DNA from: Methylophaga sp. UBA3192
Lineage (GTDB): Bacteria; Pseudomonadota; Gammaproteobacteria; Nitrosococcales; Methylophagaceae
Direction: 5' to 3'
NCBI GenBank assembly: GCA_002363955.1
Contig: DEXE01000003.1
Location: 271,511-335,510 of the forward strand
DNA length: 64,000 nt
The number at the start of each line of letters is the position of its first letter. Within the stretch, counting starts at the first letter, position 1. A program made the translations under genes and the position numbers. The notes under the pieces were generated by a model. That model saw only the letters and a list, made by a program, of their open reading frames with translations, was not told the origin of the DNA and made no database searches. This document shows positions 6,279 to 14,073 of the stretch, one piece after another.

Positions 6279-6863
6279 TTGAATGTAGGAATTTATATTT
6301 ACCAAAACGCAGAAGTTCTGGATTTTTCTGGTCCTTTTGAGGTTTTTTCGACGGCAAGCAGGTTATCTCATCCGAAAAACATCTTTAATACCTTTCTGGT
6401 ATCGGAGGAAAATCATCCGGTGATTGCCAGGGCAGGCTATAGCATCAATGCACAATACAGCTTTGCAGATCATCCCGGAATCGATTTGTTGATCGTTGCT
6501 GGCGGGCTTCATGAAGATGAAGTTGCAAAACCCCATGTCATTAATTGGATATCCAGTACGTCTGAAAACGCAAAGATTGTGGCATCTGTATGCACCGGTG
6601 CTTTTCTACTCGCTGAAGCCGGGCTGCTTGCTAACTTAAACGTCACTACTCATTGGGCCGATGTTATGTCTCTTCGAACTTCCTATCCTGATCTGACCGT
6701 TGTTGAATCTCGGCGTTGGGTAGATGAAGGGAGCATTGTTACTTCGGGTGGTATTTCAGCAGGTATCGACATGAGTCTTCATTTAGTTTCGAGACTTTCC
6801 AGCATAGAGCTGGCAGAAAAAACAGCAAGGCAAATGGAGTATGAGTGGTGTAAAAACGCATAA
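6279..6863 (+). CDS. DJ-1/PfpI family protein (AraC-associated GATase1-like)
   Basis: 194 residues from a TTG start at 6279. A GGAG lies 9 nt before it, and the resulting N-terminus MNVGIYIYQNAEVLDFSGPF is where family members begin. The nucleophile elbow is VCTGAF and is followed by 'TTHWA', the pattern of the isonitrile hydratase/GATase1-AraC branch. Such proteins are cytoplasmic hydrolases or glyoxalase-like enzymes; there is no fused AraC domain here. It is monocistronic and followed by a transposase remnant. Confidence 0.8.
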   Translation: MNVGIYIYQNAEVLDFSGPFEVFSTASRLSHPKNIFNTFLVSEENHPVIARAGYSINAQYSFADHPGIDLLIVAGGLHEDEVAKPHVINWISSTSENAKIVASVCTGAFLLAEAGLLANLNVTTHWADVMSLRTSYPDLTVVESRRWVDEGSIVTSGGISAGIDMSLHLVSRLSSIELAEKTARQMEYEWCKNA

Positions 6864-6959
6864 CAAAAGCAGTTAAGATGGTGCGAAAAAGTGGCGGTCT
6901 GTTGAAACGATGTTTGGTTAAATTGTGTGGTGGGAAGTAATGAAAATCACTCGTTTGAG

Positions 6960-7118
6960 AAGTTGGCAATGGCAGAAAATAAAGCGGTTACTGACATTTT
7001 GCAAAGAAATGCAGAAAAAGGATTACCCTGTGGCACACAGAGCTTTATGGAGAAGCTTGAATAAATGACAAAAAGTTCATTAAATTACCGGCCTCGCAGC
7101 AGACCGATAAAAAAATAA
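6960..7118 (+). pseudogene. Remnant of a REP-associated transposase, C-terminus only
   Basis: Reading GLPCGTQSFMEKLE, then after a 1-nt frame slip TKSSLNYRPRSRPIKK, reproduces the C-terminal tail of Y1/REP-associated transposases ('GLPxGxxxFxxxLE...GxxLxxRPRGRPxK'). A stop and a frameshift separate the two halves, and the catalytic domain is gone. It fills most of the 300-base gap before 7166. Confidence 0.6.
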
Positions 7119-7165
7119 AAGGGAAGTCTCCCCTTAACAATAAAAACCACCACATAAGACCATGT

Positions 7166-7591
7166 ATGAAAGTAAAACAAATTGTATTTTTTGCACTAAT
7201 TATATTTAACCCGGGTTTTGTCTATGCAGATAGTCTGGATTGCTATTTACCATCGATGAAAGATGGTGAAGTGCTGGAGAAAATGTCTATATCACGAAAA
7301 GACGAGTCCATCTCTGTTTATCATGTATTGTCTGAACGAACGTATCGAAAAGCTTCCAGTAACGAAAGATTTGTTCTTTATCATCATTATTCAGTGCCGG
7401 TTGAAGAGTTTCCCAATGGAAAAATGATTCAAATTGAATCAGCTTATTCTTTAGTGCTTATGCGCAGTAATTTTGAAAACACTGAGTATAGTCCAGATAT
7501 TTTGATTGTTGATTGGGATGCAGGGAAGATAAAAACTGGCAGTCCATATCCCGATAAGTTCACTACACGTTGGAAGTGCATTGAACCCTAG
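7166..7591 (+). CDS. Hypothetical secreted protein
   Basis: 141 residues. A signal peptide MKVKQIVFFALIIFNPGFVYA is predicted with cleavage after Ala21. The mature protein begins DSLDCYLP and has a second Cys near the end (WKCIEP), so one disulfide is likely. It is rich in aromatic residues and has no motif I recognise. It precedes the outer-membrane protein gene by 25 nt on the same strand and may be co-transcribed. No strong ribosome site precedes its ATG. Confidence 0.6.
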   Translation: MKVKQIVFFALIIFNPGFVYADSLDCYLPSMKDGEVLEKMSISRKDESISVYHVLSERTYRKASSNERFVLYHHYSVPVEEFPNGKMIQIESAYSLVLMRSNFENTEYSPDILIVDWDAGKIKTGSPYPDKFTTRWKCIEP

Positions 7592-7616
7592 AGCTTAAAC
7601 AAAGGAGAGTTGAATT

Positions 7617-8399
7617 ATGCGTCACAAATCACTGATGGCTATTGGAATTATTGGTTTGAGTGCCATCAACGTAATGACAAGCGCTCATGCACAAACGAAT
7701 CAGATTAACTGGTCTGGATTTTATGCAGGCGGCAGCCTGGGGGCTATTGATGGGCGTGCCTCATTTGATGCTGCTACCGCTGATGATTTCTCAGGATCGT
7801 ATTTTTCGTCTCCCGATGCTGATCAAATCGCCTCGGAGTCAGATAACAGTCTTTCACAATCCAAATTAACGGCAGGTTTATTCGGTGGCTTTGGCAAACA
7901 ATATAACCACTGGTACTTAGGCATTGAGACCAACATTAACAGTTTCGATTTTGATGAAACAACTACCTCCGGGGCGGTTTATGAGTCAAATCCAGTGAGC
8001 GAATTTAGACATGAGATGACAGTAAAGTCTGATTGGCAAGCGATGTTACGGTCTCGTGTAGGCTGGGCTGAGAGAAATTGGTTGGCCTACTTGACGGCCG
8101 GTGTTGCTGTTTCACGCTTTAGCCTGGATGCCTCTTTTTCAGATGACCTGCTTGCGGGTGCCGCTGGTCATGATTCAGAAAGCGAAACTAAATTTGGTTG
8201 GGTGGTAGGCCTTGGCGGTGAATATGCATTGAGCGAGAACTGGAGCATTCGCGGTGAATATCTGTACGCCGATTATGGAAAAGTGGATACCAACGCCGCT
8301 GTGAATAACGCATCGTTTCCTGTTTTGAGTAATAACCTTAAAAGTTCAGTCGATCTCAAGACTCAGATACTGTCTTTAGGTGTTTCTTATCGTTTCTAA
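7617..8399 (+). CDS. Outer-membrane beta-barrel protein (OmpA/Omp25-like)
   Basis: 260 residues. The signal peptide ends SAHA|Q, followed by 'INWSGFYAGGSLG', the usual first strand of small porin-family barrels. Alternating hydrophobic strands follow and the protein ends in Phe (GVSYRF), the C-terminal signal for BAM insertion. 'YALSENWSIRGEYLYADYG' is the typical penultimate strand. A good AAGGAGAG site lies upstream. Likely a structural or adhesion barrel of eight strands; no transport role can be inferred. The large stem-loop at 8460 follows the gene. Confidence 0.85.
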   Translation: MRHKSLMAIGIIGLSAINVMTSAHAQTNQINWSGFYAGGSLGAIDGRASFDAATADDFSGSYFSSPDADQIASESDNSLSQSKLTAGLFGGFGKQYNHWYLGIETNINSFDFDETTTSGAVYESNPVSEFRHEMTVKSDWQAMLRSRVGWAERNWLAYLTAGVAVSRFSLDASFSDDLLAGAAGHDSESETKFGWVVGLGGEYALSENWSIRGEYLYADYGKVDTNAAVNNASFPVLSNNLKSSVDLKTQILSLGVSYRF

Positions 8400-8459
8400 A
8401 AAGAGATGATATTCCTATTTTTAAAACCCAAAAGAGAGTTTTTGAACTATAAAGATCCA

Positions 8460-8513
8460 AACTTAGGGTCAGTATAGAAACGCAAAAACGGCGTTTAACG
8501 CTGACCCTAAGTT
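8460..8513. terminator. Large nested stem-loop between convergent genes
   Basis: Outer arms of 13 bp (AACTTAGGGTCAG / CTGACCCTAAGTT, 8460-8472 and 8501-8513) enclose an inner pair AAACGC/GCGTTT (8478-8483, 8491-8496). It sits between the barrel gene and the oppositely oriented DJ-1 gene. It could be a two-way terminator, though no long T-run follows on either side, or a relic of a mobile palindrome. Confidence 0.5.
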
Positions 8514-8546
8514 GTCATTGGATAAATGATGTCCAGGTAAGTGTAA

Positions 8547-9221
8547 TCAAACACCAAGCTGTTTGATAATGGCTTCCCCAACAGCGTGGGCACTGGCAGG
8601 GTTTTGACCTGTAATCACACGACCATCCTCAATAACAAATACTTGCCATGGTTGTACTTTGGTGAATTTTGCCGATTTTCTGGTCAACGCTTCTTCAAGC
8701 AAAAAGGGAATGGCATCAATGGTGCCATAATCTATTTCTTCTTCACGGGTAAATCCCGTTACAGATTTACTGGCAAGCAGTAATTCACCTGAGGAAAGTT
8801 TAATAGGCAAAAAACCTGCTGGCCCATGGCATACCGCGCCAAGAATGCCACCATTTTCATAATGGGTTGCAGCTAGCTTGGCAAAGCTTTCATTGGTGTG
8901 TAAATCTGACAGCAGACCAAAACCACCTGGGTAAAAAATCGCATCGTAATCAGCAATGTTCAGTTGCGATACAGGGATTGTGTTGTTAATACGGTTCTGA
9001 AAATCTTCATTGCCTAATACATCGTTATTGATTGCATCATCCTCAACATCGGTGCCATAAATAGGTGCTTTGCCGCCTTTAATAGAAGCAATATCATAAT
9101 CAACCCCATGCTCCATAAAGACATGGATCGCATGGGTTAATTCGGGTGAGTAGGTTCCATTCGCCTGATCTGTATTTCCAAGAGTGGCGTGGTTAGTTAC
9201 GGGGATTAATATTTTTTTCAT
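8547..9221 (-). CDS. DJ-1/PfpI family protein, Hsp31-like glyoxalase candidate
   Basis: 224 residues, the usual length of the Hsp31-like branch. The nucleophile is Cys131 in GAVCHGPAG, with His132 adjacent and Glu27 in the early 'YSPELTH' segment, the three residues expected for glutathione-independent glyoxalase or deglycase activity. It is cytoplasmic. It is divergently transcribed from a LysR regulator 136 bp away, with a dyad between them, so the regulator probably controls this gene, perhaps in response to electrophiles such as methylglyoxal. Confidence 0.85.
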   Translation of the reverse strand: MKKILIPVTNHATLGNTDQANGTYSPELTHAIHVFMEHGVDYDIASIKGGKAPIYGTDVEDDAINNDVLGNEDFQNRINNTIPVSQLNIADYDAIFYPGGFGLLSDLHTNESFAKLAATHYENGGILGAVCHGPAGFLPIKLSSGELLLASKSVTGFTREEEIDYGTIDAIPFLLEEALTRKSAKFTKVQPWQVFVIEDGRVITGQNPASAHAVGEAIIKQLGV

Positions 9222-9327
9222 GATTATTCCTTTCTGATAGATAGTGATTTGAATGCTTTTTGTTTTAACACGATGTCACTTTAAAATATTTCTCTAAAGT
9301 TGATAATCCATTGTTTTTGATAAACAC

Positions 9328-9345
9328 TATTGCTGTATAGCAATA
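9328..9345. promoter_or_regulatory. Candidate LysR operator
   Basis: TATTGCT and AGCAATA (7-bp arms, 4-base spacer) form a perfect dyad in the divergent region, 12 bases before the LysR start codon. LysR regulators typically bind such interrupted dyads and repress their own gene. Confidence 0.45.
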
Positions 9346-9357
9346 ATAGGGTGTGGC

Positions 9358-10242
9358 ATGGAGAGTTTTGAAGGAATCATTGAGTTTGTGGCCGTTGCTG
9401 AAAGTCATGGGTTCTCAGCAGCAGCCAGAAAACTGGGTTGCAGCACCAGTCATATCAGTCGGCAAGTAGCCAGATTGGAAGAGCGACTCGGTTGTGTGTT
9501 GTTGGCGCGTTCAACGCGTCAGGTCAATTTAACGGAGAATGGCACCGCTTATTACCATCAATGTAAAGAACTGGTTATTGGCCTGCAGCAGGCCAATGAA
9601 CAAGTCAATCAGCAACAATTGCAACTGAGTGGGACATTGAGAGTGAGTGCGGCAGGCGGGTTTGCAGAACATTTTGTCGCACCGGCATTAATGACATTTG
9701 CTCAACAGCATCCTCAATTGACCGTGGAAATAGACTTTAATAGTCGTATGGTGAACTTTGTAGAAGACGAAGTTGATTTTGCCGTGCGTTATGGTGAATT
9801 AGCCGACTCCAGTCTGATTGCCCGCAAATTAATCAGCCGGCCGATGATGGCCGCTGCAAGTCCTGAATATTTAAAACAGTATGGCACGCCGACACATCCC
9901 AACCAGTTAAAAAGTCACAGCTGCATTATTTCCAATAACGACCACTGGTTGTTTAATATGGACGGTAATCCAAAGAGTGTCCGGGTAAGAGGTCGATGGC
10001 GCTGCAACAATGCCAATGTGGTCGCCAAGGCCTGTGAACAAGGCTTGGGTATTGCTTATATGCCGAAAAGTACGTTTGATGAGGGTATTAAACATCACAA
10101 GCTTGCTGCCATACTCGAACCTTTCTGGGGCAAAGGAGCAAGCAGCTGGATTGTCTACAAAAACCGTCATTTTCAGCCGCTTCGGGCGCGGTTGGCTATA
10201 GATTTTCTCATCTCACATTTTTCCACTTGGAACGATACTTAA
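9358..10242 (+). CDS. LysR-family transcriptional regulator
   Basis: 294 residues. The winged helix-turn-helix covers residues 1-60 ('FSAAARKLGCSTSHISRQVARLEERLG'), followed by a linker helix and a LysR substrate-binding domain from ~90 ('GTLRVSAAGGFAEHFVAPAL', 'VDFAVRYGELADSSLIARKL'). The effector-domain wording is that of the group usually found next to small oxidoreductase or stress genes. Divergent from the DJ-1 gene, its probable target. The effector cannot be named. Confidence 0.9.
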   Translation: MESFEGIIEFVAVAESHGFSAAARKLGCSTSHISRQVARLEERLGCVLLARSTRQVNLTENGTAYYHQCKELVIGLQQANEQVNQQQLQLSGTLRVSAAGGFAEHFVAPALMTFAQQHPQLTVEIDFNSRMVNFVEDEVDFAVRYGELADSSLIARKLISRPMMAAASPEYLKQYGTPTHPNQLKSHSCIISNNDHWLFNMDGNPKSVRVRGRWRCNNANVVAKACEQGLGIAYMPKSTFDEGIKHHKLAAILEPFWGKGASSWIVYKNRHFQPLRARLAIDFLISHFSTWNDT

Positions 10243-10297
10243 TTTCAATTCTGCTTAAAACAATCACTTGTCGCATTCTCATCAAAAATATATGATC

Positions 10298-10315
10298 CGT
10301 ATATGTTTCGTATAT
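10298..10315. promoter_or_regulatory. Two CGTATAT direct repeats with 11-bp period
   Basis: CGTATAT occurs at 10298-10304 and 10309-10315, one helical turn apart, just upstream of the ParD-like gene. Ribbon-helix-helix dimers bind such direct repeats side by side, so this is a good candidate for autoregulation by the ParD-like protein. Confidence 0.4.
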
Positions 10316-10326
10316 TAGGATGTGTT

Positions 10327-10533
10327 ATGGGGATTGTTAAAATAAGCGATGAACTGCACGAAGAAATCCGAAAATCCAGTTCGGTTATGGTCCGCTCCAT
10401 CAATGCTCAGGCGGAATATTGGATAAAAATAGGCATGCTGGCGGAGGCGAATCCGAGTATGTCTTTTTCTGAAATTATCCGTGCCCAAATGCAGCATGCC
10501 GATGTCGATATAAAGCAGATTGTCGGTGGCTAA
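10327..10533 (+). CDS. ParD-like ribbon-helix-helix protein (antitoxin-like)
   Basis: 68 residues from the ATG at 10327, which has AGGA 8 nt upstream; an earlier in-frame ATG at 10303 is less likely. It starts with a short strand (GIVKISDELHEEIR) followed by two helices ('NAQAEYWIKIGMLAE', 'SFSEIIRAQM'), the plan of ParD-like DNA-binding antitoxins. No ParE toxin follows. Instead the last codons overlap a methionine aminopeptidase gene, so the two are translationally coupled. I recall this pairing elsewhere in Proteobacteria, but its meaning is not established. Confidence 0.75.
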   Translation: MGIVKISDELHEEIRKSSSVMVRSINAQAEYWIKIGMLAEANPSMSFSEIIRAQMQHADVDIKQIVGG

Positions 10534-11311
10534 GATCAAACTGAAAAATACAGACGAATTGGCTGTGATGCGTGAAGCCGGAAGGTTACTCGCCTCGGTG
10601 TTCCGTTATCTGGATAATCACGTGAAAGTGGGTATCACGACGATGGATATCAACCATCTGGCTGAGCGGTTTATTGTTGACCAACTGGGCGCTCGTCCAG
10701 CGAGTAAAGGGCAATACGGTTACCAGTACGTGCTTAATAGCTCCATCAATCATGTGGTCTGCCATGGTATTCCCTCAGACACTCAAAAACTGAAATCGGG
10801 CGATATCGTGAATGTCGATATCACGTTGGAAAAGGGTGGCTTTATTGCCGACTCCAGCAAAATGTACATGATGGGGGACGTCACGCCGCTTGCTAAGCGT
10901 TTGGTCGATAAAACCTATGAAGCCATGTGGGAGGGGATTCGCATTGTGAAACCTGGCGCAACGTTAGGTGATATTGGTCATGCGATTCAGCTTTATGCCG
11001 AGAGGCAAGGATATTCTGTTGTTCGTGAATATTGTGGACACGGTATAGGTCGGGAAATGCACGAAGAACCGGCAGTACTTCACTTTGGTCAGCCCGGGAA
11101 AGGTCTGGTTTTGCAGGAAGGGATGACCTTCACCATCGAGCCGATGATCAATCAGGGAAAGGCAAAAGTGAAAACCAGAAAAGATGGATGGACGGTCGTT
11201 ACGGCTGATAAAAAGTTATCTGCTCAATGGGAACATACCATTGCGGTCACATCGAACGGGTATGAAGTGCTGACCCTGCGGGATGAAGAACGTATTCCTG
11301 AATCTTTATAA
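10526..11311 (+). CDS. map: Type I methionine aminopeptidase
   Basis: 261 residues from the GTG at 10526, which overlaps the upstream ParD-like gene by 8 nt. A TTG two codons earlier is also possible. It removes initiator Met from new proteins. All five metal ligands are visible: Asp in NVDITL, Asp in FIADSSK, His in CGHGIGREMHEEP, Glu in TIEPM and Glu in QWEHT. The usual 'YxYxLNxSINHVVCHGIP' segment is present. The protein lacks the SH3-binding or zinc-finger extension of larger forms. Linkage to an antitoxin-like gene rather than rpsB suggests this may be a second, accessory map copy. Confidence 0.9.
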   Translation: MAKIKLKNTDELAVMREAGRLLASVFRYLDNHVKVGITTMDINHLAERFIVDQLGARPASKGQYGYQYVLNSSINHVVCHGIPSDTQKLKSGDIVNVDITLEKGGFIADSSKMYMMGDVTPLAKRLVDKTYEAMWEGIRIVKPGATLGDIGHAIQLYAERQGYSVVREYCGHGIGREMHEEPAVLHFGQPGKGLVLQEGMTFTIEPMINQGKAKVKTRKDGWTVVTADKKLSAQWEHTIAVTSNGYEVLTLRDEERIPESL

Positions 11312-11437
11312 AGATCAAAAGCCCTGCTAAGGGTGCATTTGATGTTTGCTGATCAAAAAAATACTCGTCGATTTTTCGGTTGGTAGCATTAATCATGGGC
11401 GGGTATGTTATCCATTGTTGTAACGACGGATGGCCGT

Positions 11438-12490
11438 ATGCGTATTCAAAACCTGGACCAAATCAAAAACTACTATCAAGCGTTGCTGAACCGTGATGAA
11501 GCTTATGTCGGAATTTTCTATGTGGGCGTCATCACCACGGGCGTTTTTTGCATCTCGATCTGTCGTGCCCGAAAACCAAAACCTGAGAATGTCGAGTTTT
11601 ATAGCACGTTTAAAGATGCGCTGAATGCTGGTTATCGGCCATGTAAAATCTGTCGACCTACCGAGAACGCCAATGAGGCGCCCAAACAGGTGACGGCAGC
11701 GATTGAGTTAGTCAGAAGCCATCCGAAGCAGAAAATTTCGGATGACCAGTTGCAACAACTCGGTTTCAGTCCAGAACAAATCCGCCGTTGGTTTAAGAAA
11801 CACTACGGCATGACATTCCAAACGTTCCAGCGAATGTATCGTATTAATACTGCCTTTCAGGAATTAAAGCATGGCAAAACAGCGACGGATACTGCTTTTG
11901 ATAGTAGCTACGAATCACTCAGTGGATTTGGCTATACCTTCAAGAAAGTGATGGGGCGGTCGCCAGCACAAAGTCTGGAGAATAATGTGATCACAATAAA
12001 TCGATTTACCACACCCTTGAGCCCTATGTTTGTTGGTGCGACAGAGCAGGGAGTCTGTTTACTGGAGTTTGTCGATCGGCGAATGCTCGAAACCGAGTTT
12101 AACGATCTTCAGAGGCACTTAAACAGTCCTATTGTAACCGGCGAAAATGAACACACCAAACAAGCCAGGCAAGAGTTGGAAGAATACTTTGCTGGTATCC
12201 GTAAGCAGTTTACTGTTGCACTACACACCCCCGGGACCGCGTTTCAAACTCAGGTCTGGAACGTGTTAAAACAGATTCCTTATGGCGAGACCACGAGCTA
12301 CCAGTCGCAGGCAGAGCGAGTTGGAAACCCCAAAGCCGTGCGGGCAGTGGCCGCTGCAAATGGTGGGAACCGTGTTTCCATTATCATCCCGTGTCATCGG
12401 GTGATTGGGAAAAATGGAACCTTAACAGGCTATGGGGGTGGCTTGGATCGCAAACACTGGTTACTGGAACACGAGCGTCGTCAACGGTGA
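11438..12490 (+). CDS. ada: Ada: adaptive-response regulator and O6-methylguanine methyltransferase
   Basis: 350 residues when started at ATG 11438; an ATG 33 nt upstream is possible. With this start the zinc/methyl-phosphotriester cysteines fall at 38, 42, 69 and 72, the same numbers as in E. coli Ada. An AraC-type helix-turn-helix follows (~90-180), then the methyltransferase domain with Cys319 in IPCHRVIG. The protein repairs methylphosphotriesters and O6-methylguanine and, once methylated on the N-domain, activates its own gene. The helix-turn-helix is somewhat diverged. It is monocistronic. An alkyltransferase-like protein at 25551 adds a second alkylation-damage function. Confidence 0.9.
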   Translation: MRIQNLDQIKNYYQALLNRDEAYVGIFYVGVITTGVFCISICRARKPKPENVEFYSTFKDALNAGYRPCKICRPTENANEAPKQVTAAIELVRSHPKQKISDDQLQQLGFSPEQIRRWFKKHYGMTFQTFQRMYRINTAFQELKHGKTATDTAFDSSYESLSGFGYTFKKVMGRSPAQSLENNVITINRFTTPLSPMFVGATEQGVCLLEFVDRRMLETEFNDLQRHLNSPIVTGENEHTKQARQELEEYFAGIRKQFTVALHTPGTAFQTQVWNVLKQIPYGETTSYQSQAERVGNPKAVRAVAAANGGNRVSIIIPCHRVIGKNGTLTGYGGGLDRKHWLLEHERRQR

Positions 12491-12506
12491 AAAACAGAGG
12501 ACAGAT

Positions 12507-12766
12507 TTATTTTTCTCCTGAATGACAGCAGTTTTCTGAGGGTTGGTAGCGTCCGGTTGAGTCAACATGGCCCTTTGCTTCATAGCGGTCGTGATGTCGC
12601 ACCCAATCAGTGAGATTAAAATTCGGGCCGGTTTCATTACGTCTTTTCGCCGTCAGATCGAGCAGCATATAAGTCCCTAATATTTCCTCTGCACCGCGCC
12701 CGTATGCGGAAAAGGTGTGAAATATTTCACCGGGGTAATCGCTGTCAAAACAGAATTATGTTGAGT
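12507..12766 (-). pseudogene. 3' remnant of a DUF899 (thioredoxin-like) gene
   Basis: The minus strand reads '..DSDYPGEIFHTFSAYGRG', then 'LGTYMLLDL' and 'DWVRHHDRY', ending in a stop at 12507. This is the C-terminal signature of DUF899 proteins, thioredoxin-fold proteins of unknown role. Upstream the frame is closed by a stop after about 85 codons and no N-terminal half exists, so this is a truncated relic. Confidence 0.65.
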
Positions 12767-12849
12767 GTTAAATAATTATCAGCTTCAGATGGTGAGATGG
12801 TAGAAGGGGCCGGTAAGTTGTGATAAATTGCTTTACGTTGTGTTCTTTT

Positions 12850-12913
12850 CCAGGCACATGCCCTGAGGGACGACCCTGAGGTGCTGGTGAACGATTAATG
12901 GGGACGACCCCTT
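12850..12913 (+). ncRNA. Guanidine-II (mini-ykkC) riboswitch
   Basis: Two hairpins with identical ACGA loops lie in the leader of the SMR gene: AGGG-ACGA-CCCT (12866-12877) and GGGG-ACGA-CCCC (12900-12911). The first can extend through CCT/AGG and GCA/TGC. Paired ACGR tetraloop hairpins define the guanidine-II class, which binds two guanidinium ions and switches on exporters. The second stem ends 22 nt before the start codon, so translation control is likely. Confidence 0.9.
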
Positions 12914-12933
12914 CAATTTAAGAGGTTGTCTGC

Positions 12934-13254
12934 ATGAGTTGGTTAATTCTGTTTTTGGCTGGTTTATTGGAAGTGGTTTGGGCAATAGGACTCAAGTTTA
13001 CTGAAGGATTTACCAAGCCAGTTCCCTCACTCATCACGTTAATTGCAATGATTGGCAGCTTCTATTTGCTGAGTTTTGCTATGCGTTCCTTACCCATGGC
13101 TACTGCTTATGCCATCTGGGTGGGTATCGGTATCGTCGGAGCATCAATAGCCGGGATAGTTATCTTCCAGGAGTCCATCTCTTTCTTAAAAATGGTTAGC
13201 TTGCTCCTCGTGGTTACTGGCATTGTTGGGCTCAGGATATCGAGTGTTGCCTAA
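12934..13254 (+). CDS. gdx: Guanidinium exporter Gdx (SugE-type SMR protein)
   Basis: 106 residues with four membrane helices. The essential Glu13 is in 'LAGLLEVVWAIGLKFTEGF', and the later 'AYAIWVGIGIVGA' and 'FQESIS' segments are SMR signatures. The WAIGLK-type first helix and the guanidine riboswitch upstream identify the Gdx rather than the multidrug EmrE branch. It works as an antiparallel dimer, exchanging guanidinium for protons in the inner membrane. It is expected to be induced by guanidinium through the leader hairpins. Confidence 0.92.
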   Translation: MSWLILFLAGLLEVVWAIGLKFTEGFTKPVPSLITLIAMIGSFYLLSFAMRSLPMATAYAIWVGIGIVGASIAGIVIFQESISFLKMVSLLLVVTGIVGLRISSVA

Positions 13255-13270
13255 CTTTAAAAGCCAAATA

Positions 13271-13286
13271 GTCAGCTGACTTGATT
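13271..13286 (+). repeat. Partial copy of the dispersed palindromic repeat (copy 5)
   Basis: GTCAGCTGACTTGATT matches the right half of the 5253-5278 repeat at 14 of 16 positions and is followed by a TACGGATTAAT stretch similar to that after copy 2. It lies just after gdx. Confidence 0.4.
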
Positions 13287-13326
13287 ACGGATTAATACCA
13301 AATTGAAACGATAGAGGTTGAGGACA

Positions 13327-14016
13327 ATGTCTGATACAGCGATTGTTTTAGGTGCAACGGGTGCTGTAGGAACGCAGTTGGTGACTCAGTTAAGTCAGCG
13401 GGAAGACGTTGCGAATATCATTTTGATATCTCGTCGTGAGTTTGATGTATTGCTCAATTTCCCGGATGCAATCACTTCAAAAATCACCCATCAGATTATT
13501 GATTTTGAGCAGCTGGAGCAACAGGCAAAACCTCTGATTCCAGCAGGTTCTGTTGCCTTTATTGCCTTGGGAACCACGCAAAAACAAGCTGGTAGTAAAG
13601 CGAATTTTCGCCAGATTGATCATGGTTTGGTGATCGCGTTTGCACGAGCCTGCAAAGCGGCTGAGGTCAGTAAACTGGGTGTTGTAACCGCGTTCGGTGC
13701 CAATATTTCTTCGGTCAGTTTTTATAATCGGGTTAAAGGCGAGGTGGAACGCGATATACAGGCACTCAATTTGCCGAGTGTGTTTTTTGCTCGACCTTCA
13801 CTGCTGCTGGGGCGGCCGGATGATGATCGCTTTGCAGAAAAACTGGCAGATTCGTTACTCACACCCATTTCATCGTTTTTACCTGCTTCTGTGCGGCCTA
13901 TTTCCACAAAAAGTGTTGCGTCTGCATTGATTGATGTGACTTACGATGCTGAAAATAATGACTCGTCGCTGGTTTTATCGAATGCGACTATGCATCAGCG
14001 TGCTGTCAAAGATTAA
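13327..14016 (+). CDS. NAD(P)-binding Rossmann-fold protein (HTATIP2/NmrA-like)
   Basis: 229 residues from the ATG at 13327; GAGGTTGAGG lies upstream. The N-terminus TAIVLGATGAVGTQLV is an NAD(P) GxxGxxG loop. 'FIALGTTQKQAGSKANFRQIDHGLV' and 'SFYNRVKGEVERDIQAL' match the small atypical-SDR group related to HTATIP2, in which a Tyr-x3-Lys-like pair (YNRVK) is kept. Likely a cytoplasmic oxidoreductase or redox-sensing protein; substrate unknown. It precedes the PAQR gene by 57 nt and may share its transcript. Confidence 0.8.
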   Translation: MSDTAIVLGATGAVGTQLVTQLSQREDVANIILISRREFDVLLNFPDAITSKITHQIIDFEQLEQQAKPLIPAGSVAFIALGTTQKQAGSKANFRQIDHGLVIAFARACKAAEVSKLGVVTAFGANISSVSFYNRVKGEVERDIQALNLPSVFFARPSLLLGRPDDDRFAEKLADSLLTPISSFLPASVRPISTKSVASALIDVTYDAENNDSSLVLSNATMHQRAVKD

Positions 14017-14073
14017 CGGGTTCTTACGTTCACACACTGAATAACGTGTTTGATGTGCCAAGAGGGGGAGTAT

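Noticed and set aside
10327..11311. Classical ParDE toxin-antitoxin system
   Set aside because: No ParE-like toxin follows; the partner is a complete methionine aminopeptidase.
12713..12728. Second CRP-like palindrome (GTGAAATATTTCAC) before gdx
   Set aside because: It falls inside the DUF899 relic, where it encodes the conserved 'GEIFHTF' segment, so the symmetry is probably a coding coincidence.
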